A stretch of 64,000 nucleotides of DNA, taken from the NCBI RefSeq assembly GCF_009763805.1, contig NZ_CP046804.1:868001-932000 (forward strand), given 5' to 3'. This document shows, piece after piece, positions 41,041-51,968 of the stretch. Origin of the DNA: Vibrio cidicii. Its GTDB lineage: Bacteria > Pseudomonadota > Gammaproteobacteria > Enterobacterales > Vibrionaceae. Below the pieces are notes generated by a model. It was not told where the DNA came from. It did not search any database and saw only the letters and a program-made list of their open reading frames with translations. Position 1 is the stretch's first letter; each line of letters starts with the position of its first letter. The position numbers and the translations under genes are program-made.

Positions 41041-41140
41041 AAAATGACACGAGATTGCACGGAGGTGAGTGAGTTTCCGTGTAATAACTTACACATAAGT
41101 TAATAACGCCAGCATTTGCTGGTTTTTAAAGACTTGTATT

Positions 41141-41153
41141 TGACGAAACGTCA
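41141..41153. promoter_or_regulatory. TetR operator before the RND exporter, TGACGAAACGTCA
   Basis: Palindrome with arms TGACG/CGTCA, ending 15 nt before the exporter ATG. Occupancy would block initiation or elongation. Confidence 0.72.
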
Positions 41154-41168
41154 CAAACGGAGAGTGTG

Positions 41169-43538
41169 ATGAAATACCCAACTTCTTCCCACAGCGCGCC
41201 CTTTTCTTGGTCATCCATCCCAACCAAGTGGAGTTTTTGGACGCTACTGATCTCAATCGCCTTGATTGTAATTGCCACCCTCGGAGCCCGTAATCTCTAC
41301 TTTCGTGGCGATTACGATATTTTCTTTGATGGTTCGAATACGCAGTTGCAGGCGTATGATGAAATCCAAACCACTTTTGCCAAGAGCGATAGCATTGCGC
41401 TGGTGATTGCGCCGCAAAACGGCAACATTTTTGATGCTGAAAACCTAACCCTGCTGCAAAAGCTTACCGAAGCGGCGTGGCAAGTTCCTTTTTCTAGTCG
41501 CGTCGATTCACTGGCGAACTATCAGCATACCGAGGCGCTGGAGGATGATCTCGTCGTGGAAGATCTGCTGTATCGCGACTACGCATTCACGGCGGAGCGG
41601 ATTGCCAAAGTAAAAGCCATCGCATTAAGTGAACCCGCGGTAGTGAATTCACTGGTCTCGCAGCGTGGTGATGTGGCGGTTATTAACGTCACGGTGCAGT
41701 TGCCAGAAATTGACAAAACCGCCGAAGTACAGCAAGTGATAAATGCGATCAATGACTTGGTCGCCAGCTATCAAGCGCAATATCCGCAAATCAGTTTTTA
41801 CAAAGCGGGTATTATTGCTTTAAACGATGCTTTCATGGTTGCAGCGCAAGAAGACAGTGCAACGCTCGTTCCGGCGATGCTGTTGGTGATTTTGCTGTTC
41901 CTTACCTTGATGTTACGCACCTTTTTGAGCGTTCTGGCCACGCTTGCGGTGATCATTGGGGCGATTCTCGCCACGATGGGGTTGTCGGGTTGGGCGGGAA
42001 TGTTCTTACATACTGCCACGGTGAACGTGCCTACGTTGGTGATGACATTAGCGGTTGCCGACTGTGTTCATGTGATTGCGACCATGCGCCAATCCATGCT
42101 GTCTGGGATGTCACGGGCGCAAGCGGTAGAGCGCAGTATCGCCATCAATTTTGTGCCGATTGTGATTACCTCTGTCACCACCGCGATTGGCTTTTTGATG
42201 ATGAACATGTCGGATTCTCCCGTACTGCGTGATTTCGGCAATCTCTCTGCACTTGGGGTAATGCTGGCTTGTCTGCTGTCAGTCACCTTGTTGCCAGCAC
42301 TGCTGACGCTGCTGCCTATCCACATCACGGCAAAAGCGCAAAGTGACAGCTCTGATTTTATGGACAAGCTGGGCGATTTTGTCGTCGCCAAACGCCGCAT
42401 GCTCTTACCTCTGTCGGTTGCGGTGATTGCCCTTGGCGGCGCGCTTATCCCTCTCAATAAAGTTAACGATGAATCGGTGAAGTATTTCGGCCACAGCAGT
42501 GAGTTTCGCCAAGCGGCTGATTTTATGGAGGCGCGCATCAGTGGCATGACGAATATCAGCATTGCGATCAAAACCAATCAAGCGCAAGGGATTGCCGATC
42601 CGCAATTTTTGACTGCACTGGGCGATTTCACCGCGTGGCTGCGAGCTCAGCCAGAAACAGACCATGTGGCTTCGTTGGCCGATGTGTATAAACGCCTCAA
42701 CAAAAACATGCACAACGACGATGATGCCTACTACCGCTTGCCGCAAGACAGAGAGTTGGCCGCGCAATATCTGCTGCTGTATGAGATGTCTCTCCCATAC
42801 GGTTTGGATCTCAACAACCAAATTAACGTGGATAAGTCCTCGCTGAAGCTGGTGCTGACCACCGCCAATCTCGGTAGTGTCGAGCTGGTTGATCTGGAGC
42901 AGCGTATTTACGCTTGGTTTGCTCAACATGCGCCGCAATACCAAGTGGTTGCATCGAGCCCGTCTCTGATGTTTGCCCACATTGGTGAAACCAATATGGC
43001 AAGTATGCTCTCAACGCTACCGATCACACTGGTGCTGATTTCCGCCTTGATGATATTTGCTCTGCGCTCATGGAAATTGGGCGTGATCAGCCTCGTCCCC
43101 AACATCGCACCAGCCATTATCGGCTTTGGTCTTTGGGCGCTACTTTCTGGTGAAATCAACTTGGGTTTGTCGGTGGTCGTGACGCTGACGCTCGGGATCG
43201 TGGTGGATGATGCGGTCCATTTCTTAGCTAAGTATCAACGGGCGCGCAAACAAGGCCAAAACGCTGAGCAAGCGGTGCGCTACGCCTTCCATACCGTTGG
43301 ACGCGCGCTGTGGATCACCACCGTTGTGCTGGTGGCTGGATTCTCGGTACTGGCGATGTCCAGTTTCCGCTTAAACGCGGATATGGGCCAGCTCAGCGCC
43401 CTGGTGATTTTCCTCGCTCTCGTCATCGATTTCGTCCTGCTGCCAACGTTATTGATGCTGTTTGACAAAGCTGAGTATCCGCTTGAGGCGCCTGAGCAAA
43501 GTGGCGTCACGGCAGAATTATCACAAACCCAAGCCTAA
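41169..43538 (+). CDS. RND/MMPL-family exporter
   Basis: A 789-residue inner-membrane transporter with two halves, each with one membrane helix, a large periplasmic domain and a five-helix bundle. A helix near residue 25 (LLISIALIVIATLGA) is followed by the loop domain, then VPAMLLVILLFLTLMLRTFLS and the VMTLAVADCVHVIATM motif; the second half repeats this with VVTLTLGIVVDDAVHFLAKYQ, which has the acidic pair used in proton relay. It resembles MMPL/HpnN lipid exporters rather than AcrB (no funnel or hairpin docking domains; half-length). First gene of an operon with a LolA-like protein and an outer-membrane protein. The start is ATG 41169 (a GTG lies directly before it), after GGAGAG. Confidence 0.85.
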   Translation: MKYPTSSHSAPFSWSSIPTKWSFWTLLISIALIVIATLGARNLYFRGDYDIFFDGSNTQLQAYDEIQTTFAKSDSIALVIAPQNGNIFDAENLTLLQKLTEAAWQVPFSSRVDSLANYQHTEALEDDLVVEDLLYRDYAFTAERIAKVKAIALSEPAVVNSLVSQRGDVAVINVTVQLPEIDKTAEVQQVINAINDLVASYQAQYPQISFYKAGIIALNDAFMVAAQEDSATLVPAMLLVILLFLTLMLRTFLSVLATLAVIIGAILATMGLSGWAGMFLHTATVNVPTLVMTLAVADCVHVIATMRQSMLSGMSRAQAVERSIAINFVPIVITSVTTAIGFLMMNMSDSPVLRDFGNLSALGVMLACLLSVTLLPALLTLLPIHITAKAQSDSSDFMDKLGDFVVAKRRMLLPLSVAVIALGGALIPLNKVNDESVKYFGHSSEFRQAADFMEARISGMTNISIAIKTNQAQGIADPQFLTALGDFTAWLRAQPETDHVASLADVYKRLNKNMHNDDDAYYRLPQDRELAAQYLLLYEMSLPYGLDLNNQINVDKSSLKLVLTTANLGSVELVDLEQRIYAWFAQHAPQYQVVASSPSLMFAHIGETNMASMLSTLPITLVLISALMIFALRSWKLGVISLVPNIAPAIIGFGLWALLSGEINLGLSVVVTLTLGIVVDDAVHFLAKYQRARKQGQNAEQAVRYAFHTVGRALWITTVVLVAGFSVLAMSSFRLNADMGQLSALVIFLALVIDFVLLPTLLMLFDKAEYPLEAPEQSGVTAELSQTQA

Positions 43539-43551
43539 TAAGGAGATTGCT

Positions 43552-44337
43552 ATGAAACCTACAACTAAAATCACCACCGCACTTATTCTCGCCTCCAGCC
43601 TGATGTTCTCTTCATTGGCGCTGGCGAACAAAGGATTGGAGATTGCCACAGAGCGCAAAAGCCGTGACCTCGGCTGGCAAGACTCGGTCGCTACCATGGA
43701 AATGTTGCTGAAAAATGCGCAAGGTGAAAGCAGTTCAAGACTGATGCGTTTGCAATCTTTGGAAGTGGATGGCGACGGCGACAAAGGGCTGACGATTTTC
43801 GACGAGCCGCGCGATGTCAAAGGCACGGCATTTCTTAACCATTCGCACACCAGCGAAGCTGACGATCAGTGGCTTTATCTACCAGCACTAAAACGCGTGA
43901 AGCGCATCTCATCGCGTAATAAATCGGGGCCATTTATGGGCAGCGAGTTTGCCTATGAAGATTTGAGTTCATTTGAGCTGGAAAAGTACCGCTTTAACTA
44001 CCTGCGAGACGAAGTGCTCAATGGCCAGCCGAGTTTTGTGCTGGAACAAATTCCGACCGACGAAAACTCAGGTTACACCAAACAGGTCGTTTGGCTGGAT
44101 CAACAGTTCTACCGTCCGCTTAAAGTGGAGTTTTATGACCGCAAAGATGCACTGCTCAAAACACTCACCTTTGATGATTACAAGCAATACCTCAACCAGT
44201 ACTGGCGTGCGCACCTGATGACCATGATCAACCATCAAACAGGCAAAAGCACCGAACTCTTGACCACCGATTTGGCCTTTCGTACTGGCCTGAGTGCGGA
44301 CGACTTTGAGCAGAATGTACTCAAACGGATTAAATAA
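43552..44337 (+). CDS. LolA-like outer membrane lipoprotein-sorting protein
   Basis: A 261-residue periplasmic protein with a signal peptide ending ALA-NK near residue 24. The mature part matches the LolA-like family found next to RND/MMPL exporters (DSVATMEMLLKNAQGESSSRLMRLQSLEVDGDGDKGLTIFDEPRDVKGTAFL in pattern, and LPALKRVKRISSRNKSGPFMGSEFAYED). LolA-fold proteins carry lipids through the periplasm, so this is the probable shuttle between the exporter and the outer-membrane protein. ATG 43552 follows TAAGGAG, 13 nt after the exporter. Confidence 0.82.
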   Translation: MKPTTKITTALILASSLMFSSLALANKGLEIATERKSRDLGWQDSVATMEMLLKNAQGESSSRLMRLQSLEVDGDGDKGLTIFDEPRDVKGTAFLNHSHTSEADDQWLYLPALKRVKRISSRNKSGPFMGSEFAYEDLSSFELEKYRFNYLRDEVLNGQPSFVLEQIPTDENSGYTKQVVWLDQQFYRPLKVEFYDRKDALLKTLTFDDYKQYLNQYWRAHLMTMINHQTGKSTELLTTDLAFRTGLSADDFEQNVLKRIK

Positions 44338-44349
44338 AGAGGGAGTGAT

Positions 44350-45534
44350 ATGACGCGTTGGACAATCAATGGAGGCCAGATTTTGGCCTCCGGACTTGCG
44401 ACGGTGATCGCCTTGCCTTGTTTTGGCGTTGAGTTGGCTGGACAGGTTAGCGTGGAGCATCGGCAGTTTTTTCAATCGGGTTTGCAAGGGCAAGATTTAG
44501 GCCAGAGCGCGTTGCTGTTGCAGCCGGAATTTTACTGGCAACAAGCAGAAGGAAATGGCCGTTTTACTTTCACGCCTTTTTACCGCTTAGACAGCGAGGA
44601 TGAGGAGCGCAGCCACGGTGATATTCGCGAAGCGCTGTACCTGAATTACTGGGGTGACTATGAACTCAGAGCGGGTGTTGGCAAAGTATTTTGGGGCGTG
44701 ACGGAATCGGCGCATCTGGTGGATGTGATCAATCAAACCGATGCGGTGGAATCGGTTGATGGTGAAGACAAGCTAGGCCAGCCGATGCTACATTTCACCA
44801 GTGTTAAAGAGTGGGGCACGCTGGATGCGATGCTGCTGCCCTATTTTCGCGAGCGCACCTTTTCAGGTGAAGATGGGAGGCTGAGAAGCGACCCAGTCGT
44901 CGATGGAGAGGCTCGCTATGAATCTTCCCGAAAAAAGCACCATCTTGACTATGCGCTGCGCTACACGCGCATGCTTGGCGATTGGGATCTTGGGCTAAGT
45001 TATTTTCACGGCACCAATCGCGACCCCTATTTCCAGTTTCAGCAAGGGAAACTTCATCCTTATTACGCGCAGATGAGCCAAGTTGGGCTGGATGTCCTAG
45101 GCATTGTCGGAGATTGGCTGTGGAAGCTAGAAAGCATTTATCGCGACAGCCTAGACAACCATACCGCCGTAGTGACGGGTTTTGAATACACTTGGGTTGG
45201 CGCGTTTGACAGCCAGATGGATGTCGGGTGGATCGCCGAGTATCTTTACGACAGCCGAGGTAGCAAGGCGCAGAGTATTGGTCAAAACGATCTATTTGCT
45301 GGCATGCGCCTAGCGTTTAACGACGAGCAGGGAACGGAAGTGCTTGCAGGCGTCACGCAAGATCTCGACAACCACGATGTGTACAACGGCAAACTGGAAG
45401 CGAGTCGGCGCATCAACAATCAATGGAAATGGCGCTTGGATGCTTGGCTGTTTGCCAACGATACGCCAAGCGATCAGCTCTACTTCGCGCGTCGGGATGA
45501 TTTTGTTGAACTGGCGATTGACTATTACTTTTAG
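44350..45534 (+). CDS. Outer membrane protein of the RND/LolA-like cluster
   Basis: A 394-residue protein with a signal peptide (GLATVIALPCFGVELA) and many aromatic-ended strands (FTFTPFYRLDSED, YELRAGVGKVFWGVTES, YALRYTRMLGDWDLGLSYF). It ends LAIDYYF with the aromatic C-terminal residue of outer-membrane barrels. Family not named with certainty; DUF1302-like proteins occupy this place in similar clusters. It starts 12 nt after the LolA-like gene (GAGGGAG site) and ends the operon. Confidence 0.75.
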   Translation: MTRWTINGGQILASGLATVIALPCFGVELAGQVSVEHRQFFQSGLQGQDLGQSALLLQPEFYWQQAEGNGRFTFTPFYRLDSEDEERSHGDIREALYLNYWGDYELRAGVGKVFWGVTESAHLVDVINQTDAVESVDGEDKLGQPMLHFTSVKEWGTLDAMLLPYFRERTFSGEDGRLRSDPVVDGEARYESSRKKHHLDYALRYTRMLGDWDLGLSYFHGTNRDPYFQFQQGKLHPYYAQMSQVGLDVLGIVGDWLWKLESIYRDSLDNHTAVVTGFEYTWVGAFDSQMDVGWIAEYLYDSRGSKAQSIGQNDLFAGMRLAFNDEQGTEVLAGVTQDLDNHDVYNGKLEASRRINNQWKWRLDAWLFANDTPSDQLYFARRDDFVELAIDYYF

Positions 45535-45745
45535 GGTCTGTTTTCGCTAGTGGCGCAAGTTTGATGCTGAATAATTGAGGTGGATTATAAGTAACTGAGC
45601 ACAGATAGCCGCTCAAACTCGATCTACCTCATTTTTTCAACATTTGCCTAAAGCCCTTATTGGATAAAGAGGATAAAATTCTCTTATAGTCTGAGCAACG
45701 ATGGGCGACGTTCTGTAATCGCGGAGCTGCAGTAAGGATGGCAGG

Positions 45746-46912
45746 TTGAATTCATTCAAGTGGGATAAAAACTTCGAGACGGGCCTTGATGATGTCGATG
45801 AGCAGCATCAATTTCTGGTGGGATTTATCAATAAATATGGTGAACTTCTGTCGGAAAACAACATCTCGCTGCAAGGAATCCAGATGGCGCTGTTTGAGCT
45901 GTCGCGTTATGCGGAGTTTCACTTCAAAGAAGAAGAAAACTTGATGCGTCAGGCGGGCATTTACCATCAGCATCTAGAACACCACATTCAGATCCATCGC
46001 GCTTTTATGAGCGATGTTATGACGATGCAAAGCTTCATTAGCGAGCAAAATCGTGAATCGGCCGAACAACTCCTCAATTTCCTCATCCACTGGCTGGCGT
46101 ACCATATTCTTGGCATCGATCAAAATATGGCAAGGCAAGTGCGCGCCATCGAATCGGGTCTTTCTCCCCAAGCTGCGTTTGAGCAGGAAGAGCGTAAAGC
46201 CGATGCGTCAACCAAACCGCTGATAGATGCACTTAGCGCGCTCTTTATGCAAGTGTCTGAGCGCAACCGTGAGCTGCTGATGCTCAATCAATCTCTTGAA
46301 CAAAAAGTCGAAGAGCGTACCCGTCAGTTGGTGGAAGCCAACAAGCAACTGGAAGTGCTTTCGTTTACCGATTCACTGACCAAGCTACCAAATCGGCGTT
46401 TCGCCATTCGTACCTTAAAAGAGCTGTGGGAAGAGGATCACGTCGAAAGCGACATGATGGTGTGCATCATGGTGGATGCCGATTACTTTAAACAGGTCAA
46501 TGACAGTTGCGGCCATGACGCGGGCGATGCGGTGTTAAAAGAGCTGGCGCACAGCTTAAAACACAGCTTCCGCAGCGACGATATTGTGTGCCGTTTGGGG
46601 GGCGATGAGTTTCTGGTTATCTGCCCTAACACCGAATTGCAAGGTGGCCTGTACATTGCTGAGCTTGTACGCAAGCAGGTGACTAATTTGCTGATCCCAA
46701 CGGGGATGGAGCCATGGCGCGGCAGTATCAGTGTCGGCGTGGCGCAGCGTACCAAAGAGATGCAAACCTACACCGATCTGATCAAAGCGGCCGATGACGC
46801 GGTGTACCTCGCTAAATCCCAAGGCAAAAACCGAGTCATGACCACTCAGGGCGAGCATTTTTCCGAGAAAAACGCGAGGGGGCTGCCTCCTTGCCAATAT
46901 CAAGTTCAATAA
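45746..46912 (+). CDS. Bacteriohemerythrin-GGDEF diguanylate cyclase
   Basis: A 388-residue cytoplasmic cyclase. Residues 1-135 are a bacteriohemerythrin domain with the di-iron histidine/acid set ([35 protein letters not shown]). A coiled-coil linker follows ([22 protein letters not shown]), then the GGDEF domain with [11 protein letters not shown] and the inhibitory-site RSDD five residues before it. Such proteins change activity with oxygen or the redox state of the iron; the V. cholerae homologue (Bhr-DGC) lies near pheST too. Start TTG 45746, with AAGGA upstream. Single gene. Confidence 0.9.
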   Translation: MNSFKWDKNFETGLDDVDEQHQFLVGFINKYGELLSENNISLQGIQMALFELSRYAEFHFKEEENLMRQAGIYHQHLEHHIQIHRAFMSDVMTMQSFISEQNRESAEQLLNFLIHWLAYHILGIDQNMARQVRAIESGLSPQAAFEQEERKADASTKPLIDALSALFMQVSERNRELLMLNQSLEQKVEERTRQLVEANKQLEVLSFTDSLTKLPNRRFAIRTLKELWEEDHVESDMMVCIMVDADYFKQVNDSCGHDAGDAVLKELAHSLKHSFRSDDIVCRLGGDEFLVICPNTELQGGLYIAELVRKQVTNLLIPTGMEPWRGSISVGVAQRTKEMQTYTDLIKAADDAVYLAKSQGKNRVMTTQGEHFSEKNARGLPPCQYQVQ

Positions 46913-47005
46913 CCGCATCTATTTCATTTTCTTGTCGCAATTCAGGCGTTAAATTTGTTTGATAAAGCCTGAATTGTGCTGCTTTGACGCCTTTTTATTC
47001 AATAA

Positions 47006-48106
<1,101 letters not shown>

Positions 48107-48124
48107 TCCAGAGGTTTAAGCACA

Positions 48125-50513
48125 ATGAAATTCAGCGAATCATGGCTTCGTGAGTGGGTAAATCCTGCGATTACCACTGACGAACTTACTCATCAAATTA
48201 CCATGGCTGGCCTAGAGGTCGACGATGTTCTGCCTGTGGCTGGCGAGTTTAACGGGGTTAAAGTTGGCCACGTTGTAGAATGTGGTCAGCACCCAGATGC
48301 CGACAAACTACGTGTAACGAAAGTAGACGTAGGTGAAGCAGAGCTGCTTGATATCGTCTGTGGCGCGGCCAACTGTCGCCAAGGGCTGAAAGTGGCCGTG
48401 GCAACCGTCGGTGCCACTTTGCCTGGTGATTTCAAAATCAAAAAAGCCAAACTGCGTGGCCAGCCTTCACACGGCATGCTTTGCTCGTTTACCGAGCTAG
48501 GTATCGATGTGGAATCAAACGGCATCATGGAACTGGCACCAGATGCGCCAGTGGGTATGGATTTCCGTGATTTCCTTGCCCTGAACGACGTGACGGTGGA
48601 CGTGGATCTAACGTCTAACCGTGCCGACTGTTTCAGCATCCGTGGTATGGCGCGCGAAGTGGGCGTACTTAACCGCGCTGACGTCACTGAACCTTCGGTA
48701 GAAGCGGTGGCGGTTTCGATTGAAGACAAAGTGTCTATCGACGTAAAAGCACCGGCGGCGTGTCCACGTTACCTTGGTCGTGTGGTGAAGAACGTAAACG
48801 TTCAAGCGCAAACGCCACTGTGGATGCAAGAAAAGCTGCGTCGTTGCGGCATCCGCTCTATCGATCCTGTGGTGGACATCACTAACTACATCTTGCTTGA
48901 GCAAGGCCAGCCGATGCATGCGTTTGATCTGGCGAAGATCGAAGGCGGCATCGTGGTGCGCATGGCAGAGCAGGGCGAGAAGCTGACTCTGCTTGACGGC
49001 AGCGAAGCAGAACTCAACGCAGATACTCTTGTTGTGGCAGACCACAACAAAGCGCTGGCAATTGCTGGGATCTTTGGGGGCGAGCACTCAGGCGTTAACA
49101 CAGAAACCAAAGATGTATTGCTTGAATGTGCCTTCTTTGCACCAGACCACATTCGTGGCCGTGCGCGTAGCTATGGCTTGCACACCGATTCTTCAATGCG
49201 CTTTGAACGCGGTGTCGATTACGCACTGCAAGTGAGCGCAATGGAGCGTGCGACCGCGCTGCTGGTGGAAATCTGTGGTGGTGAAGTTGCGCCCGTTGTG
49301 GCGGTAGAATCACAAGCTGATTTACCTAAGCCAAACAAAGTGGCACTGCGCCGCACGAAGCTGGATAACCTTCTAGGCCATCACATTGCCGATAGCGATG
49401 TGGTTGAAATCTTAGAGCGTCTTGGTATGGCAGTCGAAACCACAGCGGAAGGCTGGGTTGCGGTAGCGCCAACATGGCGTTTCGATATTGCAATCGAGCA
49501 AGATTTGGTGGAAGAAGTGGGCCGTATCTACGGTTACGACAACATTCCAAACCAAAACCCAACCGCCGCGCTTAAGATGCACGATCATCAAGAAGCCAAA
49601 CTGCCACTAAAACGCGTGCGTGATTTGCTGGTTGACCGTGGTTACCACGAAGCGATCACTTACAGCTTTGTTGAACCAGAGCAACAAAAACTGGTTGTTC
49701 CAAGTGTCGATGCACTCATTCTGCCAAACCCAATCTCTGCAGAAATGTCAGCGATGCGCCTTGGTCTGATTCAAGGCTTGCTAAACACTGTGGTTCACAA
49801 CCAAAAACGCCAACAGCCACGCGTTTCGTCTGTTCGAATACGGCCTACGTTTCATCCCATGTGAATCAGCGGAAAATGGCATGCGTCAAGAGCCGATGTT
49901 GGCGGGCGTGATTGCCGGTACTCGCAGCGAAGAGCATTGGAACATCGACACCAACACGGTGGATTTCTTTGATCTTAAAGGCGATGTGGAAGCGATTCTT
50001 GAACTCTCTGCCAACGACAAAGCGTACAGCTTCGTGGCAACCAAGCACCCAGCGCTTCACCCTGGTCAGTCGGCGGCTATCGTGCTCGATGGAAAAGAAA
50101 TCGGTGTGATTGGTACGGTTCACCCAGAACTTGAGCGCAAGTTTGGTCTAAACGGCCGTACTATCGTGTTTGAAATCGAATGGTCTGCGATCAATCGCAA
50201 AGTGATCCCAGAAGCGGTGGCGCTGTCTAAGTTCCCTGCTAACCGTCGTGATATCGCAGTAGTGGTTGATCAAACGGTTGCTTCTGGCGACATCATCAAT
50301 GCGTGTTTGGAAGCGGGCGGTGAGTTCCTGAAAGCGGCAAAACTGTTTGACGTTTATGTCGGTAAAGGCGTGGAAGAAGGCAAGAAGAGCCTCGCTATTG
50401 CCCTGACACTGCAGTCAAACGAACGCACGTTGGAAGATGCCGATATCGCAGGCGCGGTTGATGCAATCGTCGCGCACGTTGCTGAGAAATTTGGCGCGTC
50501 ACTACGCGATTAA
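48125..50513 (+). CDS. pheT: Phenylalanyl-tRNA synthetase beta subunit (one frameshift)
   Basis: 795 residues when corrected, the normal length. It contains the EMAP-II-like tRNA-binding domain ([24 protein letters not shown]), the B3/B4 editing domain, B5, and the C-terminal anticodon-binding FDX-ACB domain ([18 protein letters not shown]). The frame breaks at the TTT of 49824-49826: [11 protein letters not shown] against [22 protein letters not shown]; one extra T explains it. The gene is essential, so this is almost certainly a sequence error. In related genomes ihfA follows pheT; here a terminator and a fimbrial cluster follow. Confidence 0.96.
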
Positions 50514-50555
50514 GCACAAACCAATAAGTTGCTCACAAGCAGAACTTAGCTTTGA

Positions 50556-50583
50556 CAAACGGCCCAAATGGGCCGTTTTTTTA
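50556..50583 (+). terminator. Terminator of pheS-pheT
   Basis: ACGGCCC-AAAT-GGGCCGT stem followed by seven T in all. Confidence 0.92.
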
Positions 50584-51358
50584 TCGATAGAACAGTGCCA
50601 CACCATGCAATAGTTAATACTTCTCGATAATCATTTTGCAATTAAGCGAAAATCGCTGCGCAATTTTGCATCCAATGGGGCGGTGGCCAAAAAAGTACTT
50701 TTTACAGCGATTATTTACTTTGAAAGTTTACTTCTCACACTCTAAGAAAAAAGGAATGTGTGCAAGACAGCTTAAATTTCACTGTATGAAGTCATTAAGC
50801 GAGACCATTTCTTCAAATCAACGCTTGTAAACTCGTAATAGCTTTCTCGTTTAAGTTCTAAGTTAAAGAGATCGCGTTAGAATATCTAGTAATTTTCCTC
50901 ATCCATTTGTCTCAAGGTACGAATAATTGCCTTATTTTGTACAATTCCAGCTCTCACTTCTCGTTATATAGTGATTTTTTATCATTGATAGAGAGAATTT
51001 TCATTCCCATGCATGCAAGCGATAAGATTTAGTAGAACAACTTGGGTATCTCTGATTTTTTCCGCTGTTTTGCATCTTCTTTGCCGCTTTTTCTGCATTC
51101 CATTTTATTCCATTTTCACGTAAGACTTTGTTTTTAAATGGTATTTTGTATTAATATTTAGGATTTTTACTTGCGGGTTCAGTTTGATGATAATTCACCT
51201 CGTTGATTTGAGCTCGCAAGCCAAATCACAAAAAATTAAATCGAGCTGACGACTAAACTGCCTAGATAAAATAAAAGGCAACAGTTTAGGAAAATGAAAT
51301 GTCGACCCGTAAAATATGAAATACTTACATACAAACTGAAATAAATAGGAAAAGTAAA
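50584..51358. other. 775-bp AT-rich leader region of the fimbrial operon
   Basis: No gene supported; a 64-codon frame at 50636-50830 has no ribosome site or recognisable product. Near the pilin gene is an inverted repeat CTAAACTG (51253-51260) / CAGTTTAG (51282-51289), with inner CCT/AGG also able to pair, about 70 nt before the ATG: an operator or leader hairpin. The composition is much more AT-rich than the flanking core genes. Confidence 0.5.
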
Positions 51359-51881
51359 ATGAAAAAAACAATTATCGCTTCTGCAATGATGATGCTCTCT
51401 GCTTCTGTATTCGCTGCTGAAGATACAGGCCACGGTGTGGTTAATTTCACTGGCGCTATTATTGATGCACCATGTTCAATTGCGCCTGAAAGTATGGACC
51501 AAACTGTAAACATGGGTCTGATCTCTAATGTTTTACTAGAAAAGCAAGGTGAAACACCGGTTCGTCCTTTTAGCATTCAACTTGAGTCTTGCTCTACTGA
51601 AACGGCAAAAGCAGCAACCATTACCTTTAGCGGTAACACAGATGGTACAGATAAAAAGCACTTAGCGCTTTCTGGTAAAGGTAAAGGTGCTGCGATTGCT
51701 CTTGTTAACCAAGATGAATCTGAGATTGAACTTGGCTCAAAAGCCAAAGCGATCTCTCTTGTTGAGGGCGACAACAAACTGCAATTTGGTGCGAAGCTGG
51801 TCAGCAACCTAAAAGATGGTGACTCAGCGACTCCGGGTGAGTTTCACGGCAACCACCAACTTCATCATCAGCTACGAGTAA
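51359..51881 (+). CDS. Type 1-like fimbrial major subunit (frameshift near the end)
   Basis: Chaperone-usher pilin, 173 residues when corrected. The signal peptide (IIASAMMMLSASVFA) is followed by the typical GVVNFTGAIIDAPCSI, with the first disulfide cysteine, and the second in LESCSTET. The corrected C-terminus is GEFTATTNFIISYE, with the pilin penultimate aromatic. In the present sequence the end reads GEFHGNHQLHHQLR because of one extra T in the TTT at 51842-51844. The ribosome site AGGAAAAG is present. As the first gene, before an attenuator-like hairpin, it should be the most abundant product. Confidence 0.92.
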
Positions 51882-51911
51882 ACGGCGAGTTCGTTTTTCT
51901 TATCGTGGAAA

Positions 51912-51938
51912 TAACGCGCAGGGATGCGCGTTTCTTTT
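51912..51938 (+). terminator. Attenuator hairpin between pilin and usher
   Basis: AACGCGC-AGGGAT-GCGCGTT stem followed by TCTTTT, 30 nt after the pilin stop and 30 nt before the usher. Partial termination here would give more pilin than usher. Confidence 0.8.
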
Positions 51939-51968
51939 AGCTAAAGTTTGACTTGGTGAAAAAAACTC

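Noticed and set aside
48125..50513. pheT as a true pseudogene
   Set aside because: The enzyme is essential, no second copy is seen, and one base removed from a TTT run restores the full protein.
50636..50830. A 64-residue protein before the fimbrial operon
   Set aside because: No ribosome site, no recognisable composition, and it lies in AT-rich leader DNA.
51253..51289. Invertible fim-type phase switch
   Set aside because: The inverted arms are only 21 nt apart and no recombinase gene is near; a simple hairpin or operator is more likely.
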